Positions 26,228 to 34,708 of a stretch of DNA of 64,000 bases are shown piece by piece (the stretch's first letter is position 1; each line of letters starts with the position of its first letter). The position numbers were made by a program, and so were the translations under genes. The notes beneath the pieces were generated by a model. The model saw only the letters and a program-made list of their open reading frames with translations. It did no database searches and had not been told where the DNA came from. This DNA comes from Streptomyces lanatus (GTDB lineage: Bacteria > Actinomycetota > Actinomycetes > Streptomycetales > Streptomycetaceae). Where the stretch lies: positions 405,686 to 469,685 of the forward strand of contig NZ_BNBM01000003.1 in the NCBI RefSeq assembly GCF_014655715.1. Direction: 5' to 3'.

Positions 26228-27490
26228 ATGCGGAAGATACTCGTCGTCGGAGCCGGCCAGTCCGGACTCCAGCTCGCCCTCGGACTCCAGTCGAAGGGGT
26301 ACGAGGTCACCCTGATGTCCAACCGGACAGCGGACGAGATCCGCTCCGGGCGGGTCATGTCCACGCAGTGCATGTTCGACATGGCCCTGCAGCACGAGCG
26401 CGATCTCCAGCTGAACTTCTGGGAGTCCCAGGCCCCGAAGATCGAAGGACTCGGCGTCTCGGTGGCGGCCCCCGGCTCCTGGGGCGAGGGCCCCGCGGCG
26501 CGCGCGATCGACTGGCTCGGGCACCTCGACGGGTTCGCGCAGTCCGTCGACCAGCGGGTGAAGATGGCCGGCTGGATGGAGACCTTCGCCCAGCGCGGCG
26601 GACAGCTCGTCATCCACGGCGCGGCCGTCGGCGACCTCGACTACTTCTCCCGTACGTACGACCTGGTGCTGGTCTCGGCCGGCAAGGGCGAGCTCGTCCA
26701 GATGTTCGGCCGGGACCCCGAGCGGTCCCCGTACAGCGAGCCGCAGCGCGCGCTGGCCGTGTCGTACGTGCACGGCCTCGGCCCGCGCCCCGAGCACCCG
26801 GACACCGAGGCCGTCCGCTGCAACCTCGTCCCAGGCGTCGGCGAACTCTTCGTCATGCCCGCCCTGACCACCTCCGGACGGGCCGACATCCTGTTCTGGG
26901 AGGGCATACCCGGCGGCCCGCTCGACGCCTTCAACGGTGTGAAGGACCCGGCCGAACACCTCTCCCTGACCCTGGGACTCATGGAGAAGTACACGCCGTG
27001 GGAGTACGCCCGCGCGACCAAGGCCGAACTCACCGACGCGGGCGGCGTGCTCAGCGGACGGTACGCGCCGACGGTGCGCAACCCCGTCGGGCGACTCCCC
27101 GGCGGCGGGCTCGTGCTGGGCGTGGCGGACGTCGTCGTGGCCAACGACCCCATCACCGGGCAGGGCTCCAACTCGGCGTCCAAGTGCGCCGCCGCCTACC
27201 TCGCCTCGATCATCGAGCACGAGGACAAGGAGTTCGACGAGGCCTGGATGCGGGCCACGTTCGACCGGTACTGGGCCACCGCGCAGCACGTCACCAAGTG
27301 GACGAACGCCATGCTGGCGCCGCCCCCGGAGCACATCCTCAACCTCATCGGTGCCGCCGGTCAGCTGCAGCCCGTCGCCGACCGTTTCGCCAACGGCTTC
27401 AACGACCCGGCTGACTTCGAGAACTACTTCTACGATCCGGAGAAGACGGGGGCGTATCTCGCTGAGGTTTCGGGGGCTTCCGGGGCTTGA
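26228..27490 (+). CDS. Styrene/indole-monooxygenase-family flavoprotein (StyA-like)
   Basis: A 420-residue protein. A dinucleotide-binding motif GxGxxG opens it (residues 8-13 in VVGAGQSGLQLAL), followed by a Glu at the end of the second strand region and a typical monooxygenase GD-like region (LVLGVADVVVANDPITGQGS, about residues 296-315). The MSTQCMFDMALQHERDL segment is characteristic of the styrene/indole monooxygenase oxygenase subunit, which epoxidises aromatic alkenes using reduced FAD supplied by a separate reductase. No StyB-type reductase is in the window. AGGAG lies 12 bases before the ATG. It sits 25 bases after cvnD, and some conservons are followed by an oxidoreductase gene such as a P450, so it may be an output of the system. 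Confidence 0.88.
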   Translation: MRKILVVGAGQSGLQLALGLQSKGYEVTLMSNRTADEIRSGRVMSTQCMFDMALQHERDLQLNFWESQAPKIEGLGVSVAAPGSWGEGPAARAIDWLGHLDGFAQSVDQRVKMAGWMETFAQRGGQLVIHGAAVGDLDYFSRTYDLVLVSAGKGELVQMFGRDPERSPYSEPQRALAVSYVHGLGPRPEHPDTEAVRCNLVPGVGELFVMPALTTSGRADILFWEGIPGGPLDAFNGVKDPAEHLSLTLGLMEKYTPWEYARATKAELTDAGGVLSGRYAPTVRNPVGRLPGGGLVLGVADVVVANDPITGQGSNSASKCAAAYLASIIEHEDKEFDEAWMRATFDRYWATAQHVTKWTNAMLAPPPEHILNLIGAAGQLQPVADRFANGFNDPADFENYFYDPEKTGAYLAEVSGASGA

Positions 27491-28565
27491 CGGCCTTGTG
27501 GGGCTTGACGGCCTTTTTGGGCTTGGCCTCCGGGCGTACGGCTCCGAGCACCGGGTTCGACGCGATCGGAGAGATCTTGATCTTCTCCCCGGTGCGCGGG
27601 GCCTGCACCACCTTGCCCTTGCCCACATACATGGCGACATGGGTGGCGTCCGGGAAGTAGACGACCAGGTCGCCGGGGCGCAGCTTCGTCAGCGGGACGC
27701 GCTTGAGCTTCGCCCACTGCTCCTGGCTGGTGCGGGGGATGCGGGTGCCGGCGTGGGCCCAGGCCTTGGACGTCAGTCCTGAGCAGTCGTAGGACTTGGG
27801 TCCTTCCGCGCCCCACTTGTACGGCTTCCCGAGCTGCTTCTTGGCGTAGCGGATCGCCCGGGCGCTCTCCCGGGACGGCTTGTGGTCGTCGTGAGCGAGG
27901 GCGCCCGACGCCAGGAACGCCCGCTGGGACTCCGCGGTGTCCTTCTTCTCCAGTTCGGCGAGTGCGGCGAGCTGGTCGGCGGTGAGGGACGTGAGGAGTT
28001 CCTCCACCTTCCGCAGTCGCTCCTGCACGGTGTCCCGGTTCCTCTTCTGGCGTTCCGCGAGGGCGAGTTGGGCGTCCAGGGCGCCCCGCGCCTTGCGGGC
28101 GAGGTCGGCCGCCTTGCGTTCCGTGCCGGTCAGCCGGCCGACGGTCTCGGCGCGCTCGCGTGCCAGGCGGGCGATGACATGGCCCTGGTCCAGGGCGTGC
28201 TGCGGGTCCTGGGCCAGGAGCAGGCCCACGTACGGGGAGATGTCCGTGGTGTTCTGGTACTGCTGGCGGGCCAGCCGGCCGGCCGCGCCCCTGCTGTCGT
28301 GCAGGGAGAGGCGGGCGTCGGCCAGCGCGATGTCCAGCCGGGTCACCTCGGTGCGCTGCCGCGCGAGTCTCTCCTCGGTGGCGTTGTACGTCTCCGTGGC
28401 CTGCTCCGTCTCGCGGTACAGGCGCTGAAGGTCCGTCAGGAGGTCGCTGGTGGACCGGGTTCCGGGGTGGGGTGCGGGCGATCTCGGGGCCGCGACCGCG
28501 GGAGCCGGCGCGAGGAGTGCGGCGGCCGCCGCCGTACACACCAGACGTAGAAGCCTTCCTGACAC
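27399..28565 (-). CDS. Secreted NlpC/P60-family peptidoglycan hydrolase
   Basis: A 388-residue protein. A signal peptide covers about 1-26 (hydrophobic core LVCTAAAAALLAPAPAVA). Then a long coiled coil (about 40-215) as in RipA-like proteins, and a C-terminal NlpC/P60 domain with catalytic Cys261 (YDCSGLT) and His309 (DATHVAMY). It should cut peptide stems of peptidoglycan. It ends in a Lys/Pro- and Arg/Ser-rich tail. GTG at 28565 follows GGAGG, which sets the start. The last 92 bases overlap the convergent StyA-like gene on the other strand, so about 30 residues of tail are encoded by sequence antisense to that gene. The core domain ends well before the overlap. Confidence 0.9.
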   Translation of the reverse strand: MSGRLLRLVCTAAAAALLAPAPAVAAPRSPAPHPGTRSTSDLLTDLQRLYRETEQATETYNATEERLARQRTEVTRLDIALADARLSLHDSRGAAGRLARQQYQNTTDISPYVGLLLAQDPQHALDQGHVIARLARERAETVGRLTGTERKAADLARKARGALDAQLALAERQKRNRDTVQERLRKVEELLTSLTADQLAALAELEKKDTAESQRAFLASGALAHDDHKPSRESARAIRYAKKQLGKPYKWGAEGPKSYDCSGLTSKAWAHAGTRIPRTSQEQWAKLKRVPLTKLRPGDLVVYFPDATHVAMYVGKGKVVQAPRTGEKIKISPIASNPVLGAVRPEAKPKKAVKPHKAVKPRKPPKPQRDTPPSSPDRRSSSRSQPGR

Positions 28566-28664
28566 GTCATCACCTCCGATGCGGGGCGCTCTGCTCCACA
28601 TCGTGAGCTTTAGACGGAGGTGACGGGTTCGCGCGGTAGTTGTGCTCGGTTCGGCGCAGTGACG

Positions 28665-28979
28665 TCACTCGTCCGTGTCTCGCGGCTTGCCGGGCGGCGT
28701 GGTGTGTGGCGTATGGCGCGGCTTTGACCATGGCCAGTTCAGGTTGCGGGGAGGGCGGCCCTCGGGGGCGTACTCGTACTTCCAGCGCTGGGTGAGGCCG
28801 GGGCGTCTGGTCCTTGTCCGGGGGGCGCGGACGTAGACCAGGACCGTGGGCTCGCCGCCGTGCGGGTCGGGGACCGGGATGCGGTACGTCTTGGGCGGGT
28901 GGCCCGTGATGCCCAAGAGGACGGGGAGGACGCGGCCGTCCATGGGGCCGCCCTCGAAGGGGGTGTCTTCGCTCTTCAC
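28665..28979 (-). CDS. Hypothetical protein (104 aa)
   Basis: I start it at the GTG at 28979, 14 bases after the TetR gene, giving VKSEDTPFEGGPMDGRVLPV. The protein is small, soluble, Pro/Arg-rich at the C-terminus (NWPWSKPRHTPHTTPPGKPR) and has an LLGITGHPPKTYRIPVPDPH core. I recognise no family. A 63-residue upstream extension is possible but runs into the TetR gene. It is probably co-transcribed with the TetR gene, which lies immediately upstream. Function unknown. Confidence 0.6.
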   Translation of the reverse strand: MKSEDTPFEGGPMDGRVLPVLLGITGHPPKTYRIPVPDPHGGEPTVLVYVRAPRTRTRRPGLTQRWKYEYAPEGRPPRNLNWPWSKPRHTPHTTPPGKPRDTDE

Positions 28980-28993
28980 GGCACCAGTGTCGG

Positions 28994-29647
28994 CTATGCG
29001 TCTGCCGCGAGCTGCTCGACCAGGGCCGCCGTCTGTGCGTCCCGGGCCGCCGTGACCCCCAAGGCGGCCGCGAACTGTTCGACCAGCCAGTCCCGTAGGT
29101 CGTCCACGGGGGGCTGCTTGCCCTCGTCCAGCCAGATCAGGCTCGCCGCCTCGACCGTGGTGATCCACATCCGGACGGTCATACGGAGGTGGAGGCCGGG
29201 GTCGGTGACCTCCAGGTGGTCGAGGATGTGCTCGGCGGCGGCGCGGCGGACTCCGTCCACTATGGCCGTCGTACGGGACGTCTCCACGACGCTGCCGCCC
29301 TGGAGCAAGGCGCTGAAGCCGGTGTCGTGCTGGTCGACGAAGGCGAGGTAGCGGTCCAGGGCGCGGGCCAGGCGGTGCAGGAGGGGGCCGTCGAGGGGTT
29401 CGTCGAAGCAGTGCTGGAGTTCCTCGGCGGCCGAGCGGAGGGACGCCTCGTAGAGCTGTTGCTTGCCGCCGGGGAAGTAGCGGTAGACGAGGGGGCGGGA
29501 GACGCCGGCCGCTTCCGCCACGTCGTCCAGGGACACGTCCTCGGGGGTGCGGTGGGCGAAGAGGGTGAGGGCGGCGGTGAGGAGTTGGGTGCGGCGCTCC
29601 TCGACGCTGAGGCGGCGGTAGGCGGGGGTAGGTGCCGAGGGCGTCAT
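28994..29647 (-). CDS. TetR-family transcriptional regulator
   Basis: A 217-residue regulator. The N-terminal helix-turn-helix is complete: RRTQLLTAALTLFA then DVSLDDVAEAAGVSRPLVYR (about 37-56) and YFPGGKQQLYEAS. The rest is an all-helical ligand-binding/dimerisation domain. The ATG at 29647 (MTPSAPTPAYRRL) is the first Met of the family-like region; a much longer open frame upstream is a shadow of the repeat region. It lies downstream of a diiron protein gene transcribed the same way, so it may regulate the divergent diiron pair 1-2 kb to its right. The ligand is unknown. Confidence 0.92.
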   Translation of the reverse strand: MTPSAPTPAYRRLSVEERRTQLLTAALTLFAHRTPEDVSLDDVAEAAGVSRPLVYRYFPGGKQQLYEASLRSAAEELQHCFDEPLDGPLLHRLARALDRYLAFVDQHDTGFSALLQGGSVVETSRTTAIVDGVRRAAAEHILDHLEVTDPGLHLRMTVRMWITTVEAASLIWLDEGKQPPVDDLRDWLVEQFAAALGVTAARDAQTAALVEQLAADA

Positions 29648-29748
29648 GACCAGCAGCGTAGCCCGCCGGGGGTGAGGGCCGGGATGCCTGCGGCGGCCTG
29701 CTCGGGTCGGTGGGGGTGCGTGTAGCGCGTGCGGCGCGTTTGTGGGTC

Positions 29749-29858
29749 GGGGTCGCGCCGGGGGGTGTCCGCCCTCGGTCGGGCGGTTGCCGTCGGACAG
29801 AGGGGCTTGCGTTCGTTGACGCCCGCCGCTGCGGGCGGACACCCCCCGGCGCGACCCC
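29749..29858. repeat. Perfect 26-bp inverted repeat with a 58-base spacer
   Basis: The left arm (29749-29774, starting GGGGTCGCGCCGGGGGGTGT) is exactly complementary to the right arm (29833-29858, ending ACCCCCCGGCGCGACCCC). It lies in the 251-base gap between the TetR gene and the diiron oxygenase gene. There is no open frame that looks like a gene. It could form a very stable hairpin and stop transcription from the right, or it could be a dispersed repeat element. No transposase is nearby, so I do not call it an insertion sequence. Confidence 0.75.
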
Positions 29859-29898
29859 TGCCCGCCGTACGCGGGTGCCGGTGCGTGGGGGTACGCCC

Positions 29899-30837
29899 CT
29901 ACGCCAGCAGGCCCGATGACTTCCAGAGGCGGCGGCCCACTCCGCGTAGGACTCCTATGTCGTCCAGGAAGTCCGTGAGGCGCTTGGCGCCTGTCTGCAT
30001 CACCTCGCGGCGGTGGGCGCTTTCCTTCACCTGGGCCATTGCTTCTTTTTTGTCCAGGCCTACGTTCGTGTAGACCTCGGGGTTGATGAAGGCGACCGAG
30101 AAGACGCGGGCGAATTCGCCGGAGGTGACCCTGGTGAATTCCTGGGACCACCTGGGGGCCGTCACCATCTGGCGGCGCAGTTCCTCGCGGGCGTAGCGGA
30201 CGTGGCGGGCCTCCTCGACCACGTGGATGCGGGTGACGCCGCGTATGAGGGGCTGGACGCGTTCGTCGGGGAAGGTCAGGCGCTGCATCCAGTCGAGGAC
30301 CTCCTCGCCGAGGAGCGTTGCCGTGAAGGAGCCCGGGGTGGTGGAGATCGTCTTGAAGAGGCGGCCGAGATGCTGGTGGGCCCGGCTGACGGGGTACCAG
30401 GGGGTGCCGCCCTGGGAGATCAGGCGGGCGAACATCTTGGAGTGGCGGCACTCGTCCTCGATCTCGGTGAGGGCGTAGCGGACGTGGGCGCTGGTCGCTG
30501 ACTTGTCGTAGATGTGGCGGACCAGGAGCTGCATGAGGATGATCTCGAACCAGATGCCCAGGGAGGCGAGGGCTGCGGCCTCGTGCTGGGAGAGGAGGAT
30601 GCGCTGTTCCTCGCTCATGCGCTTCCAGAGGGGGGTGTCGTAGAGGGACACCAGCTCGGGGGGCCAGAACCACTTGCCCTCCTCGAAGGGGGCCTCCCAG
30701 TCCAGCTCCTTGTCGGGGTCGAAGGAGTGCTTGGCGGAGGAGGCGAGGAGGCGTTCGGCCACCTGTTCGCGGTCCTTGAGCAGCCCGAGTGCGTCGCGCA
30801 GCCCGTCTAGCGCGTCGGCTTCCGTCAGGGTCGTCAT
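29899..30837 (-). CDS. AurF-like ferritin-fold diiron oxygenase
   Basis: A 312-residue four-helix diiron protein. Two ExxH pairs are present, Glu129-x-x-His132 (EDECRHSKMF) and Glu209-x-x-His212 (VEEARHVRY), together with Glu86 and the Glu178/179 pair, giving the ligands expected for a carboxylate-bridged diiron centre. The arrangement and length match the AurF/diiron oxygenase family (DUF3066-like), whose best-known member oxidises an arylamine to a nitro group; the substrate here is unknown. The ATG at 30837 has GAGGGA 4-9 bases upstream. It is divergent from a second diiron protein gene, with 126 bases between them. Confidence 0.85.
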   Translation of the reverse strand: MTTLTEADALDGLRDALGLLKDREQVAERLLASSAKHSFDPDKELDWEAPFEEGKWFWPPELVSLYDTPLWKRMSEEQRILLSQHEAAALASLGIWFEIILMQLLVRHIYDKSATSAHVRYALTEIEDECRHSKMFARLISQGGTPWYPVSRAHQHLGRLFKTISTTPGSFTATLLGEEVLDWMQRLTFPDERVQPLIRGVTRIHVVEEARHVRYAREELRRQMVTAPRWSQEFTRVTSGEFARVFSVAFINPEVYTNVGLDKKEAMAQVKESAHRREVMQTGAKRLTDFLDDIGVLRGVGRRLWKSSGLLA

Positions 30838-30963
30838 CGGTCCCTCACCTCTGTTACCGGGGGTACGCCGTTCGACTCTTATGAGACTGCCTGTCAGCAA
30901 GGTCGTCAATCCCTTGCGCGGAACTTGTTGACGCCGCGTCTACCCCGTGTGAGCCTGCCGAAC

Positions 30964-32070
30964 ATGCCGACATTCGACCTGTACGCCAACGATCCGGGAG
31001 AACCTCTCTGGCAGGTGCCCGCGGCCGGCGCGGCCCGCTTCAGCTGGGAGTACGACGACGGGCGCGACCGGCTGCTTGCCCTGTACCAGAAGGGCAAGGA
31101 CAAGCAGTGGGACGGGCAGCTGAGGATCGACTGGGGGTTGGAGGTCGATCCGTTCGACGCCCTAGGGACGCCCGAGGAGGCCATGGCGCTCTACGGGACT
31201 CCGTACTGGGCGAAGATGAACGAGCGGGAGCGGGGCGAGCTGCGGCGGCACTACGCGTCCTGGCAGTTCAGCCAGTTCCTGCACGGCGAGCAGGGCGCGA
31301 TGATCTGCGCGGCGCGGATCGTGGAGTCGGTGCCGGACACGGACGCCAAGTTCTATTCGGCCACGCAGACCATGGACGAGGCCCGGCATGCCGAGATCTA
31401 TGGGCGTTTTCTGCACGAGAAGATCGGGATGGTCTATCCCATCAATGAGAATCTGCAGGCGTTGTTGGGGGACACGCTGCGGGACAGTCGGTGGGACATG
31501 CCCTATCTCGGGATGCAGGTGCTCATCGAAGGGCTTGCGCTGGCCGCCTTCGGGATGATTCGGGATACCACCACCAAGCCTTTGCCCAAGCAGATCCTCG
31601 CCTATGTGATGCAGGACGAGGCTCGGCATGTGGCTTTTGGGCGGATGGCGCTGCGGGATTACTACAAGCAGTTGACCGATGCCGAACTCCGTGAGCGGGA
31701 AGAGTTCGTCATCGAGGGCTGCTATCTGATGCGTGATCGGCTGCGGGGCGTCGAGGTCCTGGAGAACTTCGGTATTCCGAAGGCCGAGGCGGAGCAGATC
31801 AGTGAGCGGTCCGAGTTTCTCCAGCTGTTCCGGCGGCTGCTCTTCTCGCGCATCGTCCCGTGTGTGAAGGACATCGGGTTGTGGGGGAAGCGGCTCCAGC
31901 AGGCCTATGTGGATATGGGCGTGTTCGAGATGGGGGACTCCAATCTGGATCTGCTGATGGCCCAGGACGAGGAGATCGCAGACAAGCTGGACGCCGAACG
32001 GTTCGAGGTGGAGGAGCGGGAGCGGGTGGCGGAGGTGGAGGCGGCGATCGAGGCGGGCGTGGAGAGTTAG
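30964..32070 (+). CDS. Ferritin-like diiron protein (R2-like fold)
   Basis: A 368-residue protein with a second full set of diiron ligands: Glu109 (HGEQG), Glu139-x-x-His142 (TMDEARHAE), Glu189 (IEG) and Glu219-x-x-His222 (MQDEARHVAF). The spacing is that of the ribonucleotide-reductase R2-like/ferritin superfamily. It belongs to a family of unknown substrate, distinct from the AurF-like neighbour. The C-terminus is a charged coil. I used the ATG at 30964 (MPTFDLYAND); a GTG 5 codons earlier is possible. Its stop overlaps the convergent DUF3291 gene by 4 bases. Confidence 0.85.
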   Translation: MPTFDLYANDPGEPLWQVPAAGAARFSWEYDDGRDRLLALYQKGKDKQWDGQLRIDWGLEVDPFDALGTPEEAMALYGTPYWAKMNERERGELRRHYASWQFSQFLHGEQGAMICAARIVESVPDTDAKFYSATQTMDEARHAEIYGRFLHEKIGMVYPINENLQALLGDTLRDSRWDMPYLGMQVLIEGLALAAFGMIRDTTTKPLPKQILAYVMQDEARHVAFGRMALRDYYKQLTDAELREREEFVIEGCYLMRDRLRGVEVLENFGIPKAEAEQISERSEFLQLFRRLLFSRIVPCVKDIGLWGKRLQQAYVDMGVFEMGDSNLDLLMAQDEEIADKLDAERFEVEERERVAEVEAAIEAGVES

Positions 32071-32585
32071 ACCGAGCAGCCCAGGTCGTCCGGGATCTCG
32101 CCGAGCAGCTGCTCCGTCCCCTGCGGGGGGAACGACTTGCGCAGGGTGAAGGCGTAGGGCGTCGGGCCGTTCGTGCGCAGGTGGAGCAGGCGGGATTCCG
32201 CTTCCGCGACCGTCGGGCGGTGGCCCGCCGGGACCCACCACAGGGCCGTCATCGCCTCCCGCACCTTCTCGAACCACTCGCGGCGGCGGGCCAGCATCTC
32301 GCGGTGCCGGCCCTGGTACATGTACGCCGTCAGGGCGTTCGTGTCGCGCCACACCGTCAGGTTGATGATCAGCCACTCGTCGCCGAAGACGGGCACGTCC
32401 GTCGCGTCGCCCGAGTCGCTCTGAAGCCGCCACACGAAGCCGTCGGCGGCCTCGGCGTCGGCGTTCACCGGGTCGAGGTTGTCGACGAAGTCCTTCAACT
32501 GCGGTGAGTCCAGCGGGGCCTTGAGGCGGCCGATGTTGACCTGGGCGAGTTCGTAGGCGGGTTCCGGTGCGGCTGATGGCGTCAT
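32067..32585 (-). CDS. DUF3291-family protein
   Basis: A 172-residue soluble protein (MTPSAAPEPAYELAQVNIGR). It has the DUF3291 pattern, an antibiotic-biosynthesis-monooxygenase-like ferredoxin fold, including LAQVNIGRLKAPLDSP near the start, NLTVWRDTNALTAYMYQGRH in the middle and WWVPAGHRPTVAEAESRL later. The role of the family is unknown. It converges on the ferritin-like diiron gene with a 4-base overlap of stop codons. Confidence 0.85.
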   Translation of the reverse strand: MTPSAAPEPAYELAQVNIGRLKAPLDSPQLKDFVDNLDPVNADAEAADGFVWRLQSDSGDATDVPVFGDEWLIINLTVWRDTNALTAYMYQGRHREMLARRREWFEKVREAMTALWWVPAGHRPTVAEAESRLLHLRTNGPTPYAFTLRKSFPPQGTEQLLGEIPDDLGCSV

Positions 32586-32752
32586 GGACCGAACGATAGG
32601 TCGGGGACCGTCGGTGGCCCAGAGGTCGTCTCAGTACGTGGGCACATGTCCCTCTTTCACAGCGGGGACGGTGGGTGCGTGAGTACCTGTGTACCGCCGT
32701 CTTACGGGCGGGAAACCGTGCCCTGACCGGCTCGCCCGTAGCGTCACGGGGC

Positions 32753-34708
32753 ATGACGGGGAACGTACTGACCACCCTCCGCTCGATCGTCCGCCGCCCT
32801 GCCGCGCTGCCCGGCTGGAGCTCCATCCGGGGCCGTATGGCCATCGTGCTGGCCGTTCCGACCTGTCTGTTGCTCGCGCTCACCGGGATCGGCGTCGCCG
32901 ACCGGGCCGCCGACTGGTCCGCCGCCCGGGAGACCGAGGCGCATGTCGGTGTGCTGCTGCGGGTGCAGGGGCTGGTCCGGGAGGTACAGCGGGAACGCGG
33001 GCTGACCAACGGGCTGCTCGGAGGTGAGGACGCGTACCGGGACGACGTCGTCGCGCAGCGGACCCGTACCGACCGGGCGCGGGACGCATTAAGCGCCGCG
33101 CTCGACGAGGAGAGCGGTCCGCTCGTCTCCGCCCTGCGTGCCGCCGACGCTCCGCTCGCCGCCCTCGCCACCACACGCGAGCACGTCGACGCCGGCACCG
33201 CCGATCGCGCCGCCACTCTGCGCACGTACACCAAGGCCGTCACGCGGCTCATCGACGCCGAGTCGGCCGGTGTCCCGGACGGTGACCGGCGTATCGCGCA
33301 GGGGGTGCAGGCGCTCCAGGCGCTGGCCCGGGCCACGGAGGCCGTCGCCCTCGAACGCGGCTCCCTCAACGGGGTGTTCGCGGCGGGGCGGTTCCGCTCC
33401 GGTGAGTACCTCGACTTCACGGAGGTCCGGGCCACCCGGCTGGCCGCGCTGGGGCAGTTCCGGCAACTCGCCGGTGCGGACGAGGAGTCCGCGCTCGACG
33501 ACGCATTCGGTACGGCCGCCGCGCGCCGGGTCGGCGGGTACGAGGCGCGGGCCGAGCGAGGGGCCGACGGGTCCGCTCTCGATGTCGCCCCTGCCCGGTG
33601 GTGGGCCGACATGACGACCCTCGTGGACGATCTGCACGGTGTACAGCGGGGCGTCGGCGACGACGTCCGGGCGCGGGCCGCCGATGCCGGTTCCGCCGCC
33701 ACCCGGCAGCTCGGCGGGTTCCTCACCCTCGGGGTGCTGATCCTGGGCGTGGCCGTCGCGCTCGCCGTCTTCTCGGCCCGCTCCATCACCCGGCCCCTCG
33801 GTGCCCTCGCCGACGAGGCGGACGCCGTGGCCGGGGCACGGCTGCCCGAGGCCGTCCGGCGGATCCAGGAGACCGACCCCGACAAACCCCGCACGGACGC
33901 CGGGGTCCGGCCCGAACTCCCCGGTGGCGCACGGGAGATCAGCCGACTGGCCGCCGCCCTGCGCAACGTCGAGGACACCGCCGTCGGTCTCGCCGCCCAG
34001 CAGGCCGTGCTGCGCCGCACCAGCACCGAGTCCCTGGCCAGCCTCGGCCGACGCAACCAGAGCCTGCTCAACCGGCAGCTCGGTCTGATCACCACCCTGG
34101 AGAGCCAGGAGCTCGACCCGGACGCCCTCGCCGAGCTCTTCGAACTCGACCACCTCGCCACCCGGATGCGCCGCAACGCCGAGTCCCTGCTGGTGCTGGC
34201 CGGTGAGGAGTCGCCGGCCCGGTCCTGGAAGGGCACGGTCGCCGTCACGGACGTGGTGCGCTCGGCCGTGGCGGAGGTCGAGCAGTACCAGCGGGTGGCC
34301 GCCGTCGACGTCCAGCAGTGCGGCGTCCGCGGCCACTGCGTCGCCGAGCTGTCCCACCTGCTCGCCGAGCTGGTGGAGAACGCGCTGATGTTCAGCCCGC
34401 CCAAACAGCCCGTCGAGGTCTACGGCTGGCGGGACGGCACCGAGTACTGCCTGGCCGTCCTGGACCGGGGGATCGGGATGACACCGCAGCGCATGGCCGA
34501 GGCCAACGCCGTGCTGTCGGGGAAGGGTGACTCCCTGCACACCGCCCCGACCCGGTTCCTCGGCCACCATGTCGTCGGCGCCCTCGCCGCCCGCCTCGGA
34601 GCCCATGCCGAGCTGCGGCCCACCCAGGGCACGGGCGTCACCGCGTACGTCGCCCTGCCGGCCGCCCTGATCCAGGAACCGGCCTCAACGGCCGTCGCCC
34701 GAGGGTGA
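32753..34708 (+). CDS. CvnA-like sensor kinase with NIT domain, without conservon partners
   Basis: A 651-residue membrane kinase. The first membrane helix is at about 27-47 (GRMAIVLAVPTCLLLALTG), then a NIT-type sensor (VQRERGLTNGLL is the signature) to about 320. A second helix follows (about 322-344), then HAMP, a helix with ELFELDHLATRMRRNAESLL, and HATPase_c (N box LLAELVENALMFSPP, G1 DRGIGMTP). It lacks a classic HisKA box, like the CvnA kinase at 22-24.7 kb. No roadblock, DUF742 or GTPase gene follows: the next gene is a convergent penicillin-binding protein that overlaps the end by 24 bases. It may work with the conservon's partners in trans, or alone. Confidence 0.88.
   Translation: MTGNVLTTLRSIVRRPAALPGWSSIRGRMAIVLAVPTCLLLALTGIGVADRAADWSAARETEAHVGVLLRVQGLVREVQRERGLTNGLLGGEDAYRDDVVAQRTRTDRARDALSAALDEESGPLVSALRAADAPLAALATTREHVDAGTADRAATLRTYTKAVTRLIDAESAGVPDGDRRIAQGVQALQALARATEAVALERGSLNGVFAAGRFRSGEYLDFTEVRATRLAALGQFRQLAGADEESALDDAFGTAAARRVGGYEARAERGADGSALDVAPARWWADMTTLVDDLHGVQRGVGDDVRARAADAGSAATRQLGGFLTLGVLILGVAVALAVFSARSITRPLGALADEADAVAGARLPEAVRRIQETDPDKPRTDAGVRPELPGGAREISRLAAALRNVEDTAVGLAAQQAVLRRTSTESLASLGRRNQSLLNRQLGLITTLESQELDPDALAELFELDHLATRMRRNAESLLVLAGEESPARSWKGTVAVTDVVRSAVAEVEQYQRVAAVDVQQCGVRGHCVAELSHLLAELVENALMFSPPKQPVEVYGWRDGTEYCLAVLDRGIGMTPQRMAEANAVLSGKGDSLHTAPTRFLGHHVVGALAARLGAHAELRPTQGTGVTAYVALPAALIQEPASTAVARG

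Noticed and set aside
28566..28664. A c-di-AMP (ydaO) riboswitch before the NlpC/P60 gene
   Set aside because: Such switches occur before Streptomyces cell-wall hydrolases, but the 99-base gap is too short and I see no conserved core.
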